A stretch of DNA of 64,000 nt from Aurantiacibacter atlanticus (GTDB lineage Bacteria; Pseudomonadota; Alphaproteobacteria; Sphingomonadales; Sphingomonadaceae). A program made the position numbers and the translations under genes. Of this stretch, positions 21,054 to 29,713 are shown one piece after another. The first letter of the stretch is position 1. Each line of letters starts with the position of its first letter. Location of the stretch: contig NZ_CP011310.1 in assembly GCF_001077815.2 (NCBI RefSeq), positions 310,001-374,000 on the forward strand. The letters run 5' to 3'. The notes under the pieces are model-generated. The model worked only from the letters and a program-made list of their open reading frames with translations. It was not told the DNA's origin and made no database searches.

Positions 21054-21455
21054 CTAGCGGAAAACCACGCGGCTGCGCAGTCGCCAGATTACGAAAAAGC
21101 TTACCGCGATCGCCACCAGCTTTGCAGCACGCGGATCGATCCCGCCGGTGTCGCCTGCCCAGACAATGGCCGTGGTCAGCGCAAGGCCGATCAGCGCAGA
21201 GCCCACAAACAGCGCCTTTTGCCGCGTGCGGGCGCGACCGGGCTGCGCAACATGTCCGATAAAGACCGCGCGGCTGCTCATCAGCCAATGTGCCAGAATG
21301 CCGAGCGAATAGCCGATTGCCGAGGCACCTGCGGGCCATGTGCCAAGCGCCAACAGCGCAAGAAATGCGCCCAGATCCACCGCCAGCGCCCCAACGCTGG
21401 CGAACATATAGCGCGTCAGCCTCATGTCGATCAGGCGCAGAAGCGCGGCGGTCAT
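21054..21455 (-). CDS. GtrA-family membrane protein
   Basis: Small protein of about 133 residues with four hydrophobic helices, matching the GtrA family, whose members are thought to move polyprenyl-phosphate-linked sugars across the inner membrane. Recognisable parts are RYMFASVGALAVDLGAFLAL, the GYSLGILAHWLMSSRAVF segment and the end FFVIWRLRSRVVF. The start at 21455 follows the stop of the FAD oxidoreductase gene by a single base, which suggests translational coupling; in-frame ATG codons at 21476 and 21494 inside the upstream gene are alternatives. The next gene is the GT-C-like protein, fitting a flippase plus transferase pairing. Confidence 0.85.
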   Translation of the reverse strand: MTAALLRLIDMRLTRYMFASVGALAVDLGAFLALLALGTWPAGASAIGYSLGILAHWLMSSRAVFIGHVAQPGRARTRQKALFVGSALIGLALTTAIVWAGDTGGIDPRAAKLVAIAVSFFVIWRLRSRVVFR

Positions 21456-21456
21456 G

Positions 21457-23088
21457 TCAGGCGGCCTTTCTGCCATCGGCGATTTTGCTGCCATCTATCC
21501 GTTCCGGCACATCACGCATGGAATTGAGCGCGGCTGCCTGATCCTCTGTCACTTGCTGGCGGCCTTCGGGCAGCGCCTTATACGCACCTTCATCTCCGGC
21601 CTCGTGATATTCGGCGTCTTCATTCACGCACCACGTGTCATAGATCCGTTCGCCAGCGATGATATTTTCCACCGTCAGCATGGCCGTCATCATCGCATGG
21701 TCTTGGTTGTTGTAACGATGCATCCCGTTGCGCCCGACGAGGTGCAGTGTGGGGAAACGTTCCTCCAGTTCGCTGCGCATGGCATCGACATTGGCGGCAT
21801 AATCCTCGTCATAGACCGGGTAGGCCTTTTCCTGCCGGACCACTGCGCCGCCGATCACCTTTTCTGGCGACACCAGTCCGAGGATGTCCATTTCGCGCTT
21901 TGCCAGTTCGACAAGGTCGGCATCGTCCATTGACCACAGCCCGTCCCCTTCGAAGCAGAAATATTCAAGACCGACGCAGGCGACATTCTCGTCCGGCACC
22001 ATTTCAGGCGACCAGCTGCGGAAGTTCTGGACCCGGCCTACCTTCACCTTCGAATCGTGAATATAGATCCAGTTGTCGGGGAAAAGATCCTCCGAACGGA
22101 TCATCAAAGCCACTGTCAGGAAATCGCGATATTTGAGATTGTTCGCTTCCAGCGTTGTGTCGGGCAGTGGGTGCAGACGCGCTGCCAGTTGGCGCATCGG
22201 AGCGGAACTGATTGCATGGGCGGCCTTCACCACGACATCGCCATCGGGGCCCGAGGCGGTCATGCGCCAGCCGTTCTCGCCATCGGCAGCGAGCTGTTTG
22301 AGTTCGTGCCCCATGATGGTCCGGCCTTTGCCGGTGGCGACAATCTTGTCGCGCGCGGCATCCCACATCATGCCCGGTCCAAGGCGCGGATATCGGAAGG
22401 TTTCGAGCAGGGTTTTCGCCTGCTTACCCGATCCGTCATTCAACTTGTTAAGGCCGAGCGAGCGTTTCAGGCCATCGACCACTGCGCTCCACAGGGACAG
22501 GCCCTTGATCCGCTGGGCGGCCCAATCGGCGCTCATTTCATTGCAGGGCATTCCCCACACCTTCTCGGTATATGTCTTGAAAAAGATCGAATAGAGCCGC
22601 TTGCCAAATTGGTTGCTGGTCCAGTCCTCGAAGCTCTTTATCTCCCGTGCGGGAAATAGCTTGGCCTTGGCGTAACTCACCATGCACATGGCCGAGCGCA
22701 ACAGGCCAAGGTTCCACAGGGCTTCGAAAGCGCGCAACGGATAGGAGTAGAATTTGCCCTCGTAATAGATGCGGCTCATGCGCGGGCGCTGAATGAAATC
22801 GTCGGGCAGAATCTCGTTCCACAGATCGACGACTTGCTGGCTTTTGGAAAAGAAGCGGTGCCCGCCGATGTCGAAGCGATAGCCTTCGTGTTCGACCGTG
22901 CGGCTGATGCCGCCGACATAGGTCGCATCTTTTTCGATAATGGCGACGGTCTTCCCCGCCTTGGTCAGCAGATAGCCTGCGGTCAATCCAGCCGGACCGG
23001 CACCGATAATCGCAACATCAACCTGGATTTCACCTGCGTCCGCCGCGCCGTGAAAAGTCTTGCCATTGTCGTGGCCATTATCGTGCAT
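21457..23088 (-). CDS. NAD(P)/FAD-dependent oxidoreductase (amine oxidase/UDP-galactopyranose mutase-like fold)
   Basis: 543-residue flavoprotein with an N-terminal dinucleotide site VDVAIIGAGPAGLTAG at about 23-38 and the following KTVAIIEKDATYVGGISRT and GGHRFFSKS typical of the flavin amine oxidase/protoporphyrinogen oxidase/UDP-galactopyranose mutase-like group. Proteins like this are often found in surface glycan loci. No signal peptide; a His/Asn-rich start (MHDNGHDNG). It heads an operon with gtrA (1-base gap) and the GT-C-like gene, so a role in making or altering a lipid-linked sugar is a reasonable inference, but the substrate is unknown. Confidence 0.82.
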   Translation of the reverse strand: MHDNGHDNGKTFHGAADAGEIQVDVAIIGAGPAGLTAGYLLTKAGKTVAIIEKDATYVGGISRTVEHEGYRFDIGGHRFFSKSQQVVDLWNEILPDDFIQRPRMSRIYYEGKFYSYPLRAFEALWNLGLLRSAMCMVSYAKAKLFPAREIKSFEDWTSNQFGKRLYSIFFKTYTEKVWGMPCNEMSADWAAQRIKGLSLWSAVVDGLKRSLGLNKLNDGSGKQAKTLLETFRYPRLGPGMMWDAARDKIVATGKGRTIMGHELKQLAADGENGWRMTASGPDGDVVVKAAHAISSAPMRQLAARLHPLPDTTLEANNLKYRDFLTVALMIRSEDLFPDNWIYIHDSKVKVGRVQNFRSWSPEMVPDENVACVGLEYFCFEGDGLWSMDDADLVELAKREMDILGLVSPEKVIGGAVVRQEKAYPVYDEDYAANVDAMRSELEERFPTLHLVGRNGMHRYNNQDHAMMTAMLTVENIIAGERIYDTWCVNEDAEYHEAGDEGAYKALPEGRQQVTEDQAAALNSMRDVPERIDGSKIADGRKAA

Positions 23089-23132
23089 GAAAGCCCCCGG
23101 TTATCTTCCTGACCGGGAGTGAAGGAAATTGG

Positions 23133-23807
23133 TTATGAGGTAGTTAACAAGGGGTCGCGCGCGAGTGATCTGGCAGCTTGCGATTGCCTCTGCAATCGGG
23201 AAACGATGCTGGCGAGTTCGCCATATTGGAAAGTTTCCTCGAACACGAGACCACAGGCACCATTGCCCCGCCAGCGCACTTTGGCAGATGTGTTACGCAT
23301 GCCATCAGCCATCAGTCGCACACGTTGATCTATCGCGAAGCTGCTGGAACATGCGACCTTGGCGCCTTGCTGGGAAATATCCTGGATGGTCGCATATTCC
23401 GCCCTGCCCTGAATTTCGACCTGCGCCGGTGCAGTCAGATTGATGCGCACCGGTCGCTTGTCGAAGCGGCTGGGGCATTCGATTATCTTGCGGATATCGG
23501 CACTATGGGCAAAACGAAAGCCGGCGCGGTCGGCATCCTGCCACACCATTTCTACATCGTAGCGGTCACCATTCTGCAGCTCTATGCTCATCTGCCGACC
23601 GGAAGGCAGCGGATGAAATATGCGCGCAGAAATGCCCGTTTCCGAAGCATCACGGATGACGCACAGGAATTCCCCCGCCTGCGTCACCAGCTTGGCTGCC
23701 CTAATCAGCAACGTATAGCGTGGAGCATTGCGCATTTCCGGTCCATCGACCGAAGTGTGATCTTGTGCCGGGGCAAGATTATTGCCGCATAGCTGGTTTC
23801 GCATCAT
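23133..23807 (-). CDS. Tandem PilZ-domain protein
   Basis: About 224 residues with two PilZ-like domains; PilZ domains often bind cyclic di-GMP and control motility, polysaccharide production or adhesion. The first has RNAPRYTLLIRAAKL followed by IRDASETGISARI; the second has SRFDKRPVRINLTAPAQVEI followed by TIQDISQQGAKV, each fitting the RxxxR...D/NxSxxG layout. The start is placed at 23807 (or 23804) because GAAGGG lies just upstream on the minus strand; the frame is open to 23858. It is a single-gene unit downstream of the tRNA-Leu. Which of the two domains binds the nucleotide is not clear by eye. Confidence 0.8.
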   Translation of the reverse strand: MMRNQLCGNNLAPAQDHTSVDGPEMRNAPRYTLLIRAAKLVTQAGEFLCVIRDASETGISARIFHPLPSGRQMSIELQNGDRYDVEMVWQDADRAGFRFAHSADIRKIIECPSRFDKRPVRINLTAPAQVEIQGRAEYATIQDISQQGAKVACSSSFAIDQRVRLMADGMRNTSAKVRWRGNGACGLVFEETFQYGELASIVSRLQRQSQAARSLARDPLLTTS

Positions 23808-24000
23808 CGACCCTTCTTTCACCGCTTTCATCACCGGACGACCTGGCAAAACAGGCAATCAATTTCTGATGAAACAATGTGATAGGGACAAGGTAATGAA
23901 GAATTAACAGCATGCACTTGCGTGGTTTCCGCAAGGTCGCATCAAGGCCACGTTTACAATTGCGCGGGGCTGAGCCTGATTGCTGCGCCCACATGAAGGC

Positions 24001-24088
24001 TGGTGCGGGCGGTGGGACTCGAACCCACACGTCACATAAGGGACAGGGGATTTTAAGTCCCCGGCGTCTACCATTCCGCCACGCCCGC
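24001..24088 (-). tRNA. tRNA-Leu (anticodon TAA)
   Basis: Reading the minus strand, the gene has the 7-bp acceptor stem GCGGGCG/CGCCCGC, a discriminator A and an encoded CCA end, the D-loop region GGCGGAATGGTAGACGC, an anticodon loop with TAA between a CGGGG/CCCCT-type stem, a long variable arm as in class II tRNAs, and the T-loop GGTTCGAGTCCC. Length with CCA is 88 bases, right for tRNA-Leu. Confidence 0.97.
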
Positions 24089-24270
24089 ACATTGCCCGCC
24101 CCGCCTAGCGCCGGCATGACCGGTTTGCCAAGTAGGTTTGCCTTCGCAGCGACTTTTACGCGCAGACGTGATTTGCCAGGCCGCAAATTTGCGGTGGCGT
24201 AGATATGGAGGTGCCGACCAGAGCCTGCCTTGCGGCAGCGCCTGCGGCATCAACATGAATACTGATTTGC

Positions 24271-24552
24271 TTAATCTGTGTTCAAACGCTCTCGCATTTC
24301 CTTGCCCGGCTTGAAATAGGGCACGCGCTTTGCAGGAACATCGACAGCCTCACCTGTGCGCGGATTGCGTCCGGTGCGCGCATCCCTTTGACGGGTTGAG
24401 AACGTGCCAAAGCCACGCAATTCGACACGTCCGCCTTCGGCGAGACGCCTGCTGATTTCATCAAAGAAAATGTCGACCATTTGTTCGACCTCTTCAGGCC
24501 GAAGCTCAGGATTATCAGTCGCCAGTGCCTGCAGAAGTTCGGATCTGATCAT
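24271..24552 (-). CDS. ihfB: Integration host factor beta subunit
   Basis: DNA-bending histone-like protein, 93 residues, which pairs with IHF-alpha to shape promoters and recombination sites. The family signature is [20 protein letters not shown], followed by [20 protein letters not shown] and [11 protein letters not shown]. Compared with HU, the sequence ending and the ELRGFGTF variant fit IHF-beta. The start at 24552 ([10 protein letters not shown]) gives the usual N-terminus; the frame is open to 24588. It stands alone between the tRNA-Leu and a GntR-type regulator, both also on the minus strand. Confidence 0.93.
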   Translation of the reverse strand: MIRSELLQALATDNPELRPEEVEQMVDIFFDEISRRLAEGGRVELRGFGTFSTRQRDARTGRNPRTGEAVDVPAKRVPYFKPGKEMRERLNTD

Positions 24553-24729
24553 ATAATTTCCCGACCGGGTTATGGGCGCGACCCGCATGACCTCAATCGC
24601 CAGATCATCATGACCGGAGACCGATTGCGTTGCAGACTGGCAGAGAGTGCCAACGCGCGCAATGGGGCCAATGATTTTTCACGATATTTTTGACAGTTTA
24701 TTACAAGATTTCCGCTTCTGCAGTAAAAT

Positions 24730-25068
24730 TCAGGCTTCTTCAGCAAGATCAGCAAGCTTCAGGCCCAACCGGCCCATCCGTTCACGAATGGCGGGCCACT
24801 CCTCACGGAGGAAATTTTCGCGCTCGCTATGACGCAATTTTGAAGCCGCGCCGTCGCGTACGAACATCCCGACCCCGCGCTGCACGCGGATCAGCCCATC
24901 GACCTGGAACTGCTGATAAGCCTTGGCCACCGTCAGCGGATTGGCCCCCTGATCGGCTGCAAATGCCCTGACCGACGGCAGCATTTCTCCCTCGGCATAG
25001 CGTCCGTCAATGATGGCGGCGGCGATCTGTTCGCGCAAGCGCAGGTAGACGGGACGGGAATCTGTCAT
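24730..25068 (-). CDS. GntR-family transcriptional regulator, short YtrA-like type
   Basis: 112-residue DNA-binding protein with an N-terminal winged helix of the GntR family: VYLRLREQIAAAIIDGRY, LPSVRAFAADQGANPLTVAKAY (helix-turn-helix at about 32-53) and LIRVQRGVGMFV. Only about 40 residues follow, so it lacks a large effector domain, as in the YtrA subgroup. It is divergent from the peptide transporter gene, with about 190 bases between the two starts, and could control that operon; no clear operator palindrome was seen in the gap. Confidence 0.87.
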   Translation of the reverse strand: MTDSRPVYLRLREQIAAAIIDGRYAEGEMLPSVRAFAADQGANPLTVAKAYQQFQVDGLIRVQRGVGMFVRDGAASKLRHSERENFLREEWPAIRERMGRLGLKLADLAEEA

Positions 25069-25260
25069 GGCAGGTGCTTCAGTGCCATAATACAGCGCGG
25101 CAGGTCAAGCGCACCATCTTCGCAGGAAATGAGCAAAAAAGCGGTTTCAAGCGCAACTTCGTAGCTTCACAAGCGCGCAAAAGCCGTTAGGGTGCCCGCT
25201 TTTACGGGAAAGCCGCGCCTATTAGAGCGTGATGACGAATTTCTGAGGGATTGCATTTAT

Positions 25261-26931
25261 ATGGTCGAAGGCCTCTTTTTCACATTCGGTTCCGGGTTCG
25301 AGATGTGGACCTTCCGCTTCGCCGTCATCGCACTGGTCAGCTTTCTTATAAGCGGGCTTGTCCTGATAACCCGTCCGCAAGAAGAAGTTATCGGCCACCC
25401 CAAGGGCCTGTTCCTCCTCTTCATGGCCGAAATGTGGGAGCGCTTCTCCTACTACGGCATGCGCGCCTTGCTGATTTTCTACCTGGTCCAGCATTGGCTG
25501 TTTTCGGATAGCGAGGCGTCGATCATTTATGGTGCCTATACGGCACTGGTCTATATTACGCCCGTTGTCGGCGGCTATCTGGCTGACCGTTACCTCGGCC
25601 AGCGCAAGGCAGTGTTGTTCGGCGCGGTCCTGTTGACCTTCGGTCACTTCTTCATGGCGTTCGAAGGCGATGCGTCGCTTGGCCAGGACAACCCGATGAT
25701 CAATGTGTTCTGGCTTGCTCTGGCGCTCATCATCGTGGGTTCGGGCTTCCTGAAGGCCAATATCTCCGTCATCGTCGGACAGCTCTATTCGCGCACCGAC
25801 ATTCGCCGCGACCCGGCCTACACCATTTTTTACATGGGCATTAATGTCGGCGCCGCGACAGCATCGATCATCTGCGGCTATCTCGGACAGACGGTGGGCT
25901 GGCAATATGGATTCGGCCTTGCCGGTTTCGGCATGCTGATCGGGCTGGTCTTTTTTGTGATCGGCAAGCCACTGCTCCTCGGCAAGGGCGAATCGCAGCA
26001 TCCCGAACGGATTGCCGGCGGCAAGGAATACGGGATTTATGGCCTTGGCCTCGCCATGGTGGCGCTGTGCTGGGCCGCGATCCAGTATCAGGAAATGGTC
26101 GGCTATATGCTTGGCATCTTTGGTGGCGGACTGGTGCTCTTCGTGCTGTTCACGGCAGTGACCAAACTGGCGCCGGAAGAGCGCAACCGCATCTTCGCTG
26201 CCATGTTCCTGATCCTTGTATCGATCGTCTTCTGGGCATTGTTCGAGCAGGCTGGTTCCAGCCTCAACCTCTTCACTGATCGCCATGTTGATACGCAGGG
26301 CGTGAACGCATCGATGTTCCAGTCAATCAACGCGATCTATATCGTGCTGCTCGCACCGGTTTTCGCAATGGTTTGGCAAGGCCTGGCCAGAAGAGGTGCA
26401 GAACCCAGCACTCCGATGAAATTCGGTCTCGCCGTGATCCAGGTTGGTCTTGGCTTCCTGGTGCTGGTGTGGGGCGCCGAAAGCGTCGGCGTCAGCGTGC
26501 CGACACCAGTGATCTTCATCTTCCTCATCTATCTGCTGCACACGACAGGCGAACTTTGCCTTTCGCCCGTGGGCCTCAGTGCGATGAACCGCCTGAGCCC
26601 GGCCAACATGGCCTCGCTCATCATGGGCACATGGTTCTTCGCATCGGCTGCCGGTAACTTTGCTGCAGGCCTGATCGCGGCAGCCACCGGTGCAGAGGGC
26701 GTGGGCGAAGAAGCGGGCAAACAGATCGTGCTCGGGGTTTATTCCACCGTTGGCTGGTATGCCGTGGCCATTGGCGTAATCGTCATGGTGATCGCCCCAT
26801 TCGTGAAGAAGCTAATGCATCTTGATACGCTGCAGGATGAAAACGTCGGTGACGATCTTGAAGGTCGGTCCGGCGCTGGTCTTGAAGCCCAGGAGGGCGG
26901 CGTTCACCCTACCAATCAACCTCACGGATAA
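25261..26931 (+). CDS. POT/PTR-family proton-coupled peptide transporter
   Basis: Inner-membrane symporter that takes up di- and tripeptides with protons. The family signature EMWERFSYYGMRALLIFYL gives the ExxER element near residues 60-64 of this model, and later segments (FYMGINVGAATASIICGYLG, FWALFEQAGSSLNLF, TGELCLSPVGLSAMNRLSP) match the family well. The N-terminus is odd: there is an extra hydrophobic segment (FAVIALVSFLISGLVLI) before the usual first helix. The start is uncertain: 25261 is used, 25192 and 25303 are alternatives. The next gene, an exported amidohydrolase, begins 5 bases after the stop, so transporter and hydrolases form one operon. Confidence 0.9.
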   Translation: MVEGLFFTFGSGFEMWTFRFAVIALVSFLISGLVLITRPQEEVIGHPKGLFLLFMAEMWERFSYYGMRALLIFYLVQHWLFSDSEASIIYGAYTALVYITPVVGGYLADRYLGQRKAVLFGAVLLTFGHFFMAFEGDASLGQDNPMINVFWLALALIIVGSGFLKANISVIVGQLYSRTDIRRDPAYTIFYMGINVGAATASIICGYLGQTVGWQYGFGLAGFGMLIGLVFFVIGKPLLLGKGESQHPERIAGGKEYGIYGLGLAMVALCWAAIQYQEMVGYMLGIFGGGLVLFVLFTAVTKLAPEERNRIFAAMFLILVSIVFWALFEQAGSSLNLFTDRHVDTQGVNASMFQSINAIYIVLLAPVFAMVWQGLARRGAEPSTPMKFGLAVIQVGLGFLVLVWGAESVGVSVPTPVIFIFLIYLLHTTGELCLSPVGLSAMNRLSPANMASLIMGTWFFASAAGNFAAGLIAAATGAEGVGEEAGKQIVLGVYSTVGWYAVAIGVIVMVIAPFVKKLMHLDTLQDENVGDDLEGRSGAGLEAQEGGVHPTNQPHG

Positions 26932-26936
26932 GCAGA

Positions 26937-28340
26937 ATGACCCGTCATATTGCAACGCGCGGCCCTGTCACCGCATTCGTGGCTATTGCTGCATTTGTGC
27001 TTGCAGGCTGCACCACGGCAGCGGGCACTGAACGCCCCGCACAGGCAAGCGCTCCCCCCGCTGGTGACGCATCCGCAGCCCCCTACGCCTCTACCTATGC
27101 GCGCTATCCGGGCACCCCTACCGCGGTCGTGGGTGCCACCATTTATGATGGCGCGGGTGGCCGGATTGACAATGGCATAGTGCTGTTTGCTGATGGCGAA
27201 GTGGTCGGCATTGGCGGGGCGGATCTTGCCGTCCCGGCGGGATATACCCGCGTCGACGGCACCGGCAGGTTCATCACGCCGGGTATCATCGATATCCACT
27301 CGCACCTTGGTGACTATCCGACCCCTTCGGTGCAGGCCCATAGTGACGGCAATGAAGCCACCAGCCCGACGACGCCCGAAGTCTGGGCGGAACATTCGGT
27401 ATGGCCGCAGGATCCCGGTTTCAGCCGGGCAATGGCCAATGGGGGGATTACCAGCCTCCAGATTCTGCCCGGCTCTGCCAATTTGATGGGTGGCCGTTCG
27501 GTCACGCTCAAAAACGTGCCCAGCCGCACCGTGCAGGGCATGAAGTTTCCCGGCGCGCCCTACAGCATGAAGATGGCCTGCGGTGAAAACCCCAAGCGCG
27601 TTTACGGCGGAAGAGGCCGCGCGCCATCCACACGTATGGGCAATTTTGCGGTCAATCGCGAAACCTGGCTGGAAGCGCAGGATTACATGGCGGAGGAGAA
27701 CCCCGATCGCGATCTGGCGATGGAAACGCTGGCGGGCGTGCTAGATGGCGAAATCCTTATTCAGAACCATTGCTACCGCGCGGACGAGATGGCGCTGGTC
27801 ATGGATATGGCGAGGGAGTTCGGATATCAGGTTTCCGCCTTTCACCACGCTGTGGAAAGCTACAAGATTGCCGATCTGCTGCGCGACAACAATGTCTGTT
27901 CGGCTGTCTGGGCCGACTGGTACGGCTTCAAGATGGAAGCCTATGACGCGATTCCCGAAAACGCTGCGCTCATCCATAATGCAGGCGCCTGCGTCGTCAT
28001 CCATTCCGATGATGCAAATGGCATCCAGAGGCTCAATCAGGAAGCCGCCAAGGCACAGGCCGATGGCCGCCGAATGGGCATAGAGATTGCCGATGCTGAT
28101 GTTATCAGCTGGATCACGCTGAACGCCGCGCGGGCCATGGGCATTGCTGATATGACGGGCAGTCTCGAAGCCGGCAAAATGGCCGATGTGGTGCTGTGGA
28201 ACGGTGATCCATTGTCCATCTATTCGCGTCCGGAAATGGTCTGGATTGATGGCGCGCTCATGTATGACATGAACAATTCCGCCATGCGTCCGGTGAGCGA
28301 TTTCGAGCTTGGCCAGCCGGGTGAAGGAGACGTGAAATGA
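26937..28340 (+). CDS. Exported amidohydrolase, metal ligands present
   Basis: 467-residue member of the amidohydrolase superfamily (imidazolonepropionase/dipeptidase-like branch), predicted lipoprotein with a signal ending VLAGC at about residue 25. Metal-site residues of the TIM-barrel fold can be followed: HSH in GIIDIHSHLGDYP, His in LIQNHCYRADE, the HH pair in SAFHHAVESYK and Asp in VIHSDDANGIQ. The C-terminal GSLEAGKMADVVLWNGDPL is typical of the superfamily. It sits between the peptide transporter (5-base gap) and a second amidohydrolase-like gene (4-base overlap), so it may cut peptides or amides in the periplasm before or alongside uptake. Substrate unknown. Confidence 0.88.
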   Translation: MTRHIATRGPVTAFVAIAAFVLAGCTTAAGTERPAQASAPPAGDASAAPYASTYARYPGTPTAVVGATIYDGAGGRIDNGIVLFADGEVVGIGGADLAVPAGYTRVDGTGRFITPGIIDIHSHLGDYPTPSVQAHSDGNEATSPTTPEVWAEHSVWPQDPGFSRAMANGGITSLQILPGSANLMGGRSVTLKNVPSRTVQGMKFPGAPYSMKMACGENPKRVYGGRGRAPSTRMGNFAVNRETWLEAQDYMAEENPDRDLAMETLAGVLDGEILIQNHCYRADEMALVMDMAREFGYQVSAFHHAVESYKIADLLRDNNVCSAVWADWYGFKMEAYDAIPENAALIHNAGACVVIHSDDANGIQRLNQEAAKAQADGRRMGIEIADADVISWITLNAARAMGIADMTGSLEAGKMADVVLWNGDPLSIYSRPEMVWIDGALMYDMNNSAMRPVSDFELGQPGEGDVK

Positions 28341-29710
28341 TTCGGTTTTTCAGCCTTGCGATTTCTGCTCTTGCACTGTGCTCCGCGCCATTGGCAGCGC
28401 AGGACATCGTCATCACTGGCGCTACCCTTGCCAAGGGCGATGGTAGCGATCCGATCACCAATGCTACTGTCGTGGTGCGCAATGGCCGCGTTGTGGCCGC
28501 CGGTAGTGACGTAATCGCGCCTGCGGGCGTTCCGGTGCTTGATGGCACCGACAGCTGGGTGACGCCGGGCCTGTTCGCCTCGATCACCAATCTGGGCCTC
28601 GTGGATGTCGATGCAGTTTCGGGAAGCAATGATGTGGCAGCGGGCGATTCGCCCTTTAGTGCCGCACTTGATGTAGCCCCGGCCATCAATCCGGCCGCGC
28701 AGGATTTTGGCTACAGCCGCGCAGGCGGAGTGACACGTGCAAGCGTCACCCCCACAGCGGGCTCCTCGATCTTTGCAGGACAGGGCGCGGTAATTGATCT
28801 TGGCTCTGATTACGACGCAGTGACACGTCCGCGCGCTTTCCAATTTGTCGAAATGGGTGAACGGGGCGCACGGCTTGCAGGCGGCAGCCGCACGTCGGTT
28901 TATGCCTTGCTGCTCAATGCGCTGCGGGAAGCGGGCCAATATGGCGATGATGCGCAATTGCGCACGGCGGGTCGGAATGGCAGCGTGGACACAGGCGATG
29001 ACCTGCCGCTCGATTCACGCCTGCTGGGGCGGGCGGAGCGTGAAGGCGACGTGCTGCTTACCCGTTTTGATGCCGCAGCTCTGGTGCCGGTCGTCAGGGG
29101 CGACCAGAAGCTGTATGTCGCTGTCCACCGCGCCAATGACATTCTTTCGGTGCTGGGACTGCGCGATGCATTCCCGGACCTGGACCTTGTGCTGATCGGT
29201 GCCACCGAAGGGTGGCTGGTTGCAGACCGGATCGCGGCGGCGGGTGTGCCGGTCATCACCGGCGCGCTGATTGACCTGCCCGAAAGTTTTGAGCGGCTAG
29301 CCGCTACGCAGAGCAATGTCGGGCGCATGGTCGATGCAGGCGTAACAGTTGCCATCGGCGGTTATGAAAGCAGCGGCGACCATCCGCGTAATTTGCCGCA
29401 ACAGGCTGGTAATATGGTCGCGTTGAACAACGTGCCGGGCGCAACCGGCCTGAGCTGGGGCGAAGCCTTTGCCGCAATCACATCCATTCCCGCCACCATT
29501 GGGGGAATGGATGGGCGTGCCGGCGTTTTGGCACCTGGTGCGCATGGCGATCTGGTGATTTGGGATGGCGATCCGCTGGAGGTCGGCTCTGCACCGGTCA
29601 GGGTTTTTATCGATGGGGTTGAACAGCCGCTCGACAACCATCAGACCCGCCTGCGCGAACGCTATCGCAGCCTTGATGAAAGCCAATTGCCCCCTGCCTA
29701 CAGGCGCTAG
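28337..29710 (+). CDS. Exported amidohydrolase-family protein lacking the metal-binding residues
   Basis: 457-residue homologue of the preceding gene with a cleavable signal peptide (ALALCSAPLAAQDI). The fold is recognisable from start (VVVRNGRVVAAGSDVIAPAGV) to end (GRAGVLAPGAHGDLVIWDG), but the place of the HxH motif reads GLFASITNLGLVD, and the Asp motif is replaced by IGGYESSGDHP. It therefore looks catalytically inactive for metal-dependent hydrolysis and may be a structural or regulatory partner of the active protein. The genes overlap by 4 bases, which favours paired synthesis. Confidence 0.85.
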   Translation: MIRFFSLAISALALCSAPLAAQDIVITGATLAKGDGSDPITNATVVVRNGRVVAAGSDVIAPAGVPVLDGTDSWVTPGLFASITNLGLVDVDAVSGSNDVAAGDSPFSAALDVAPAINPAAQDFGYSRAGGVTRASVTPTAGSSIFAGQGAVIDLGSDYDAVTRPRAFQFVEMGERGARLAGGSRTSVYALLLNALREAGQYGDDAQLRTAGRNGSVDTGDDLPLDSRLLGRAEREGDVLLTRFDAAALVPVVRGDQKLYVAVHRANDILSVLGLRDAFPDLDLVLIGATEGWLVADRIAAAGVPVITGALIDLPESFERLAATQSNVGRMVDAGVTVAIGGYESSGDHPRNLPQQAGNMVALNNVPGATGLSWGEAFAAITSIPATIGGMDGRAGVLAPGAHGDLVIWDGDPLEVGSAPVRVFIDGVEQPLDNHQTRLRERYRSLDESQLPPAYRR

Positions 29711-29713
29711 GCG

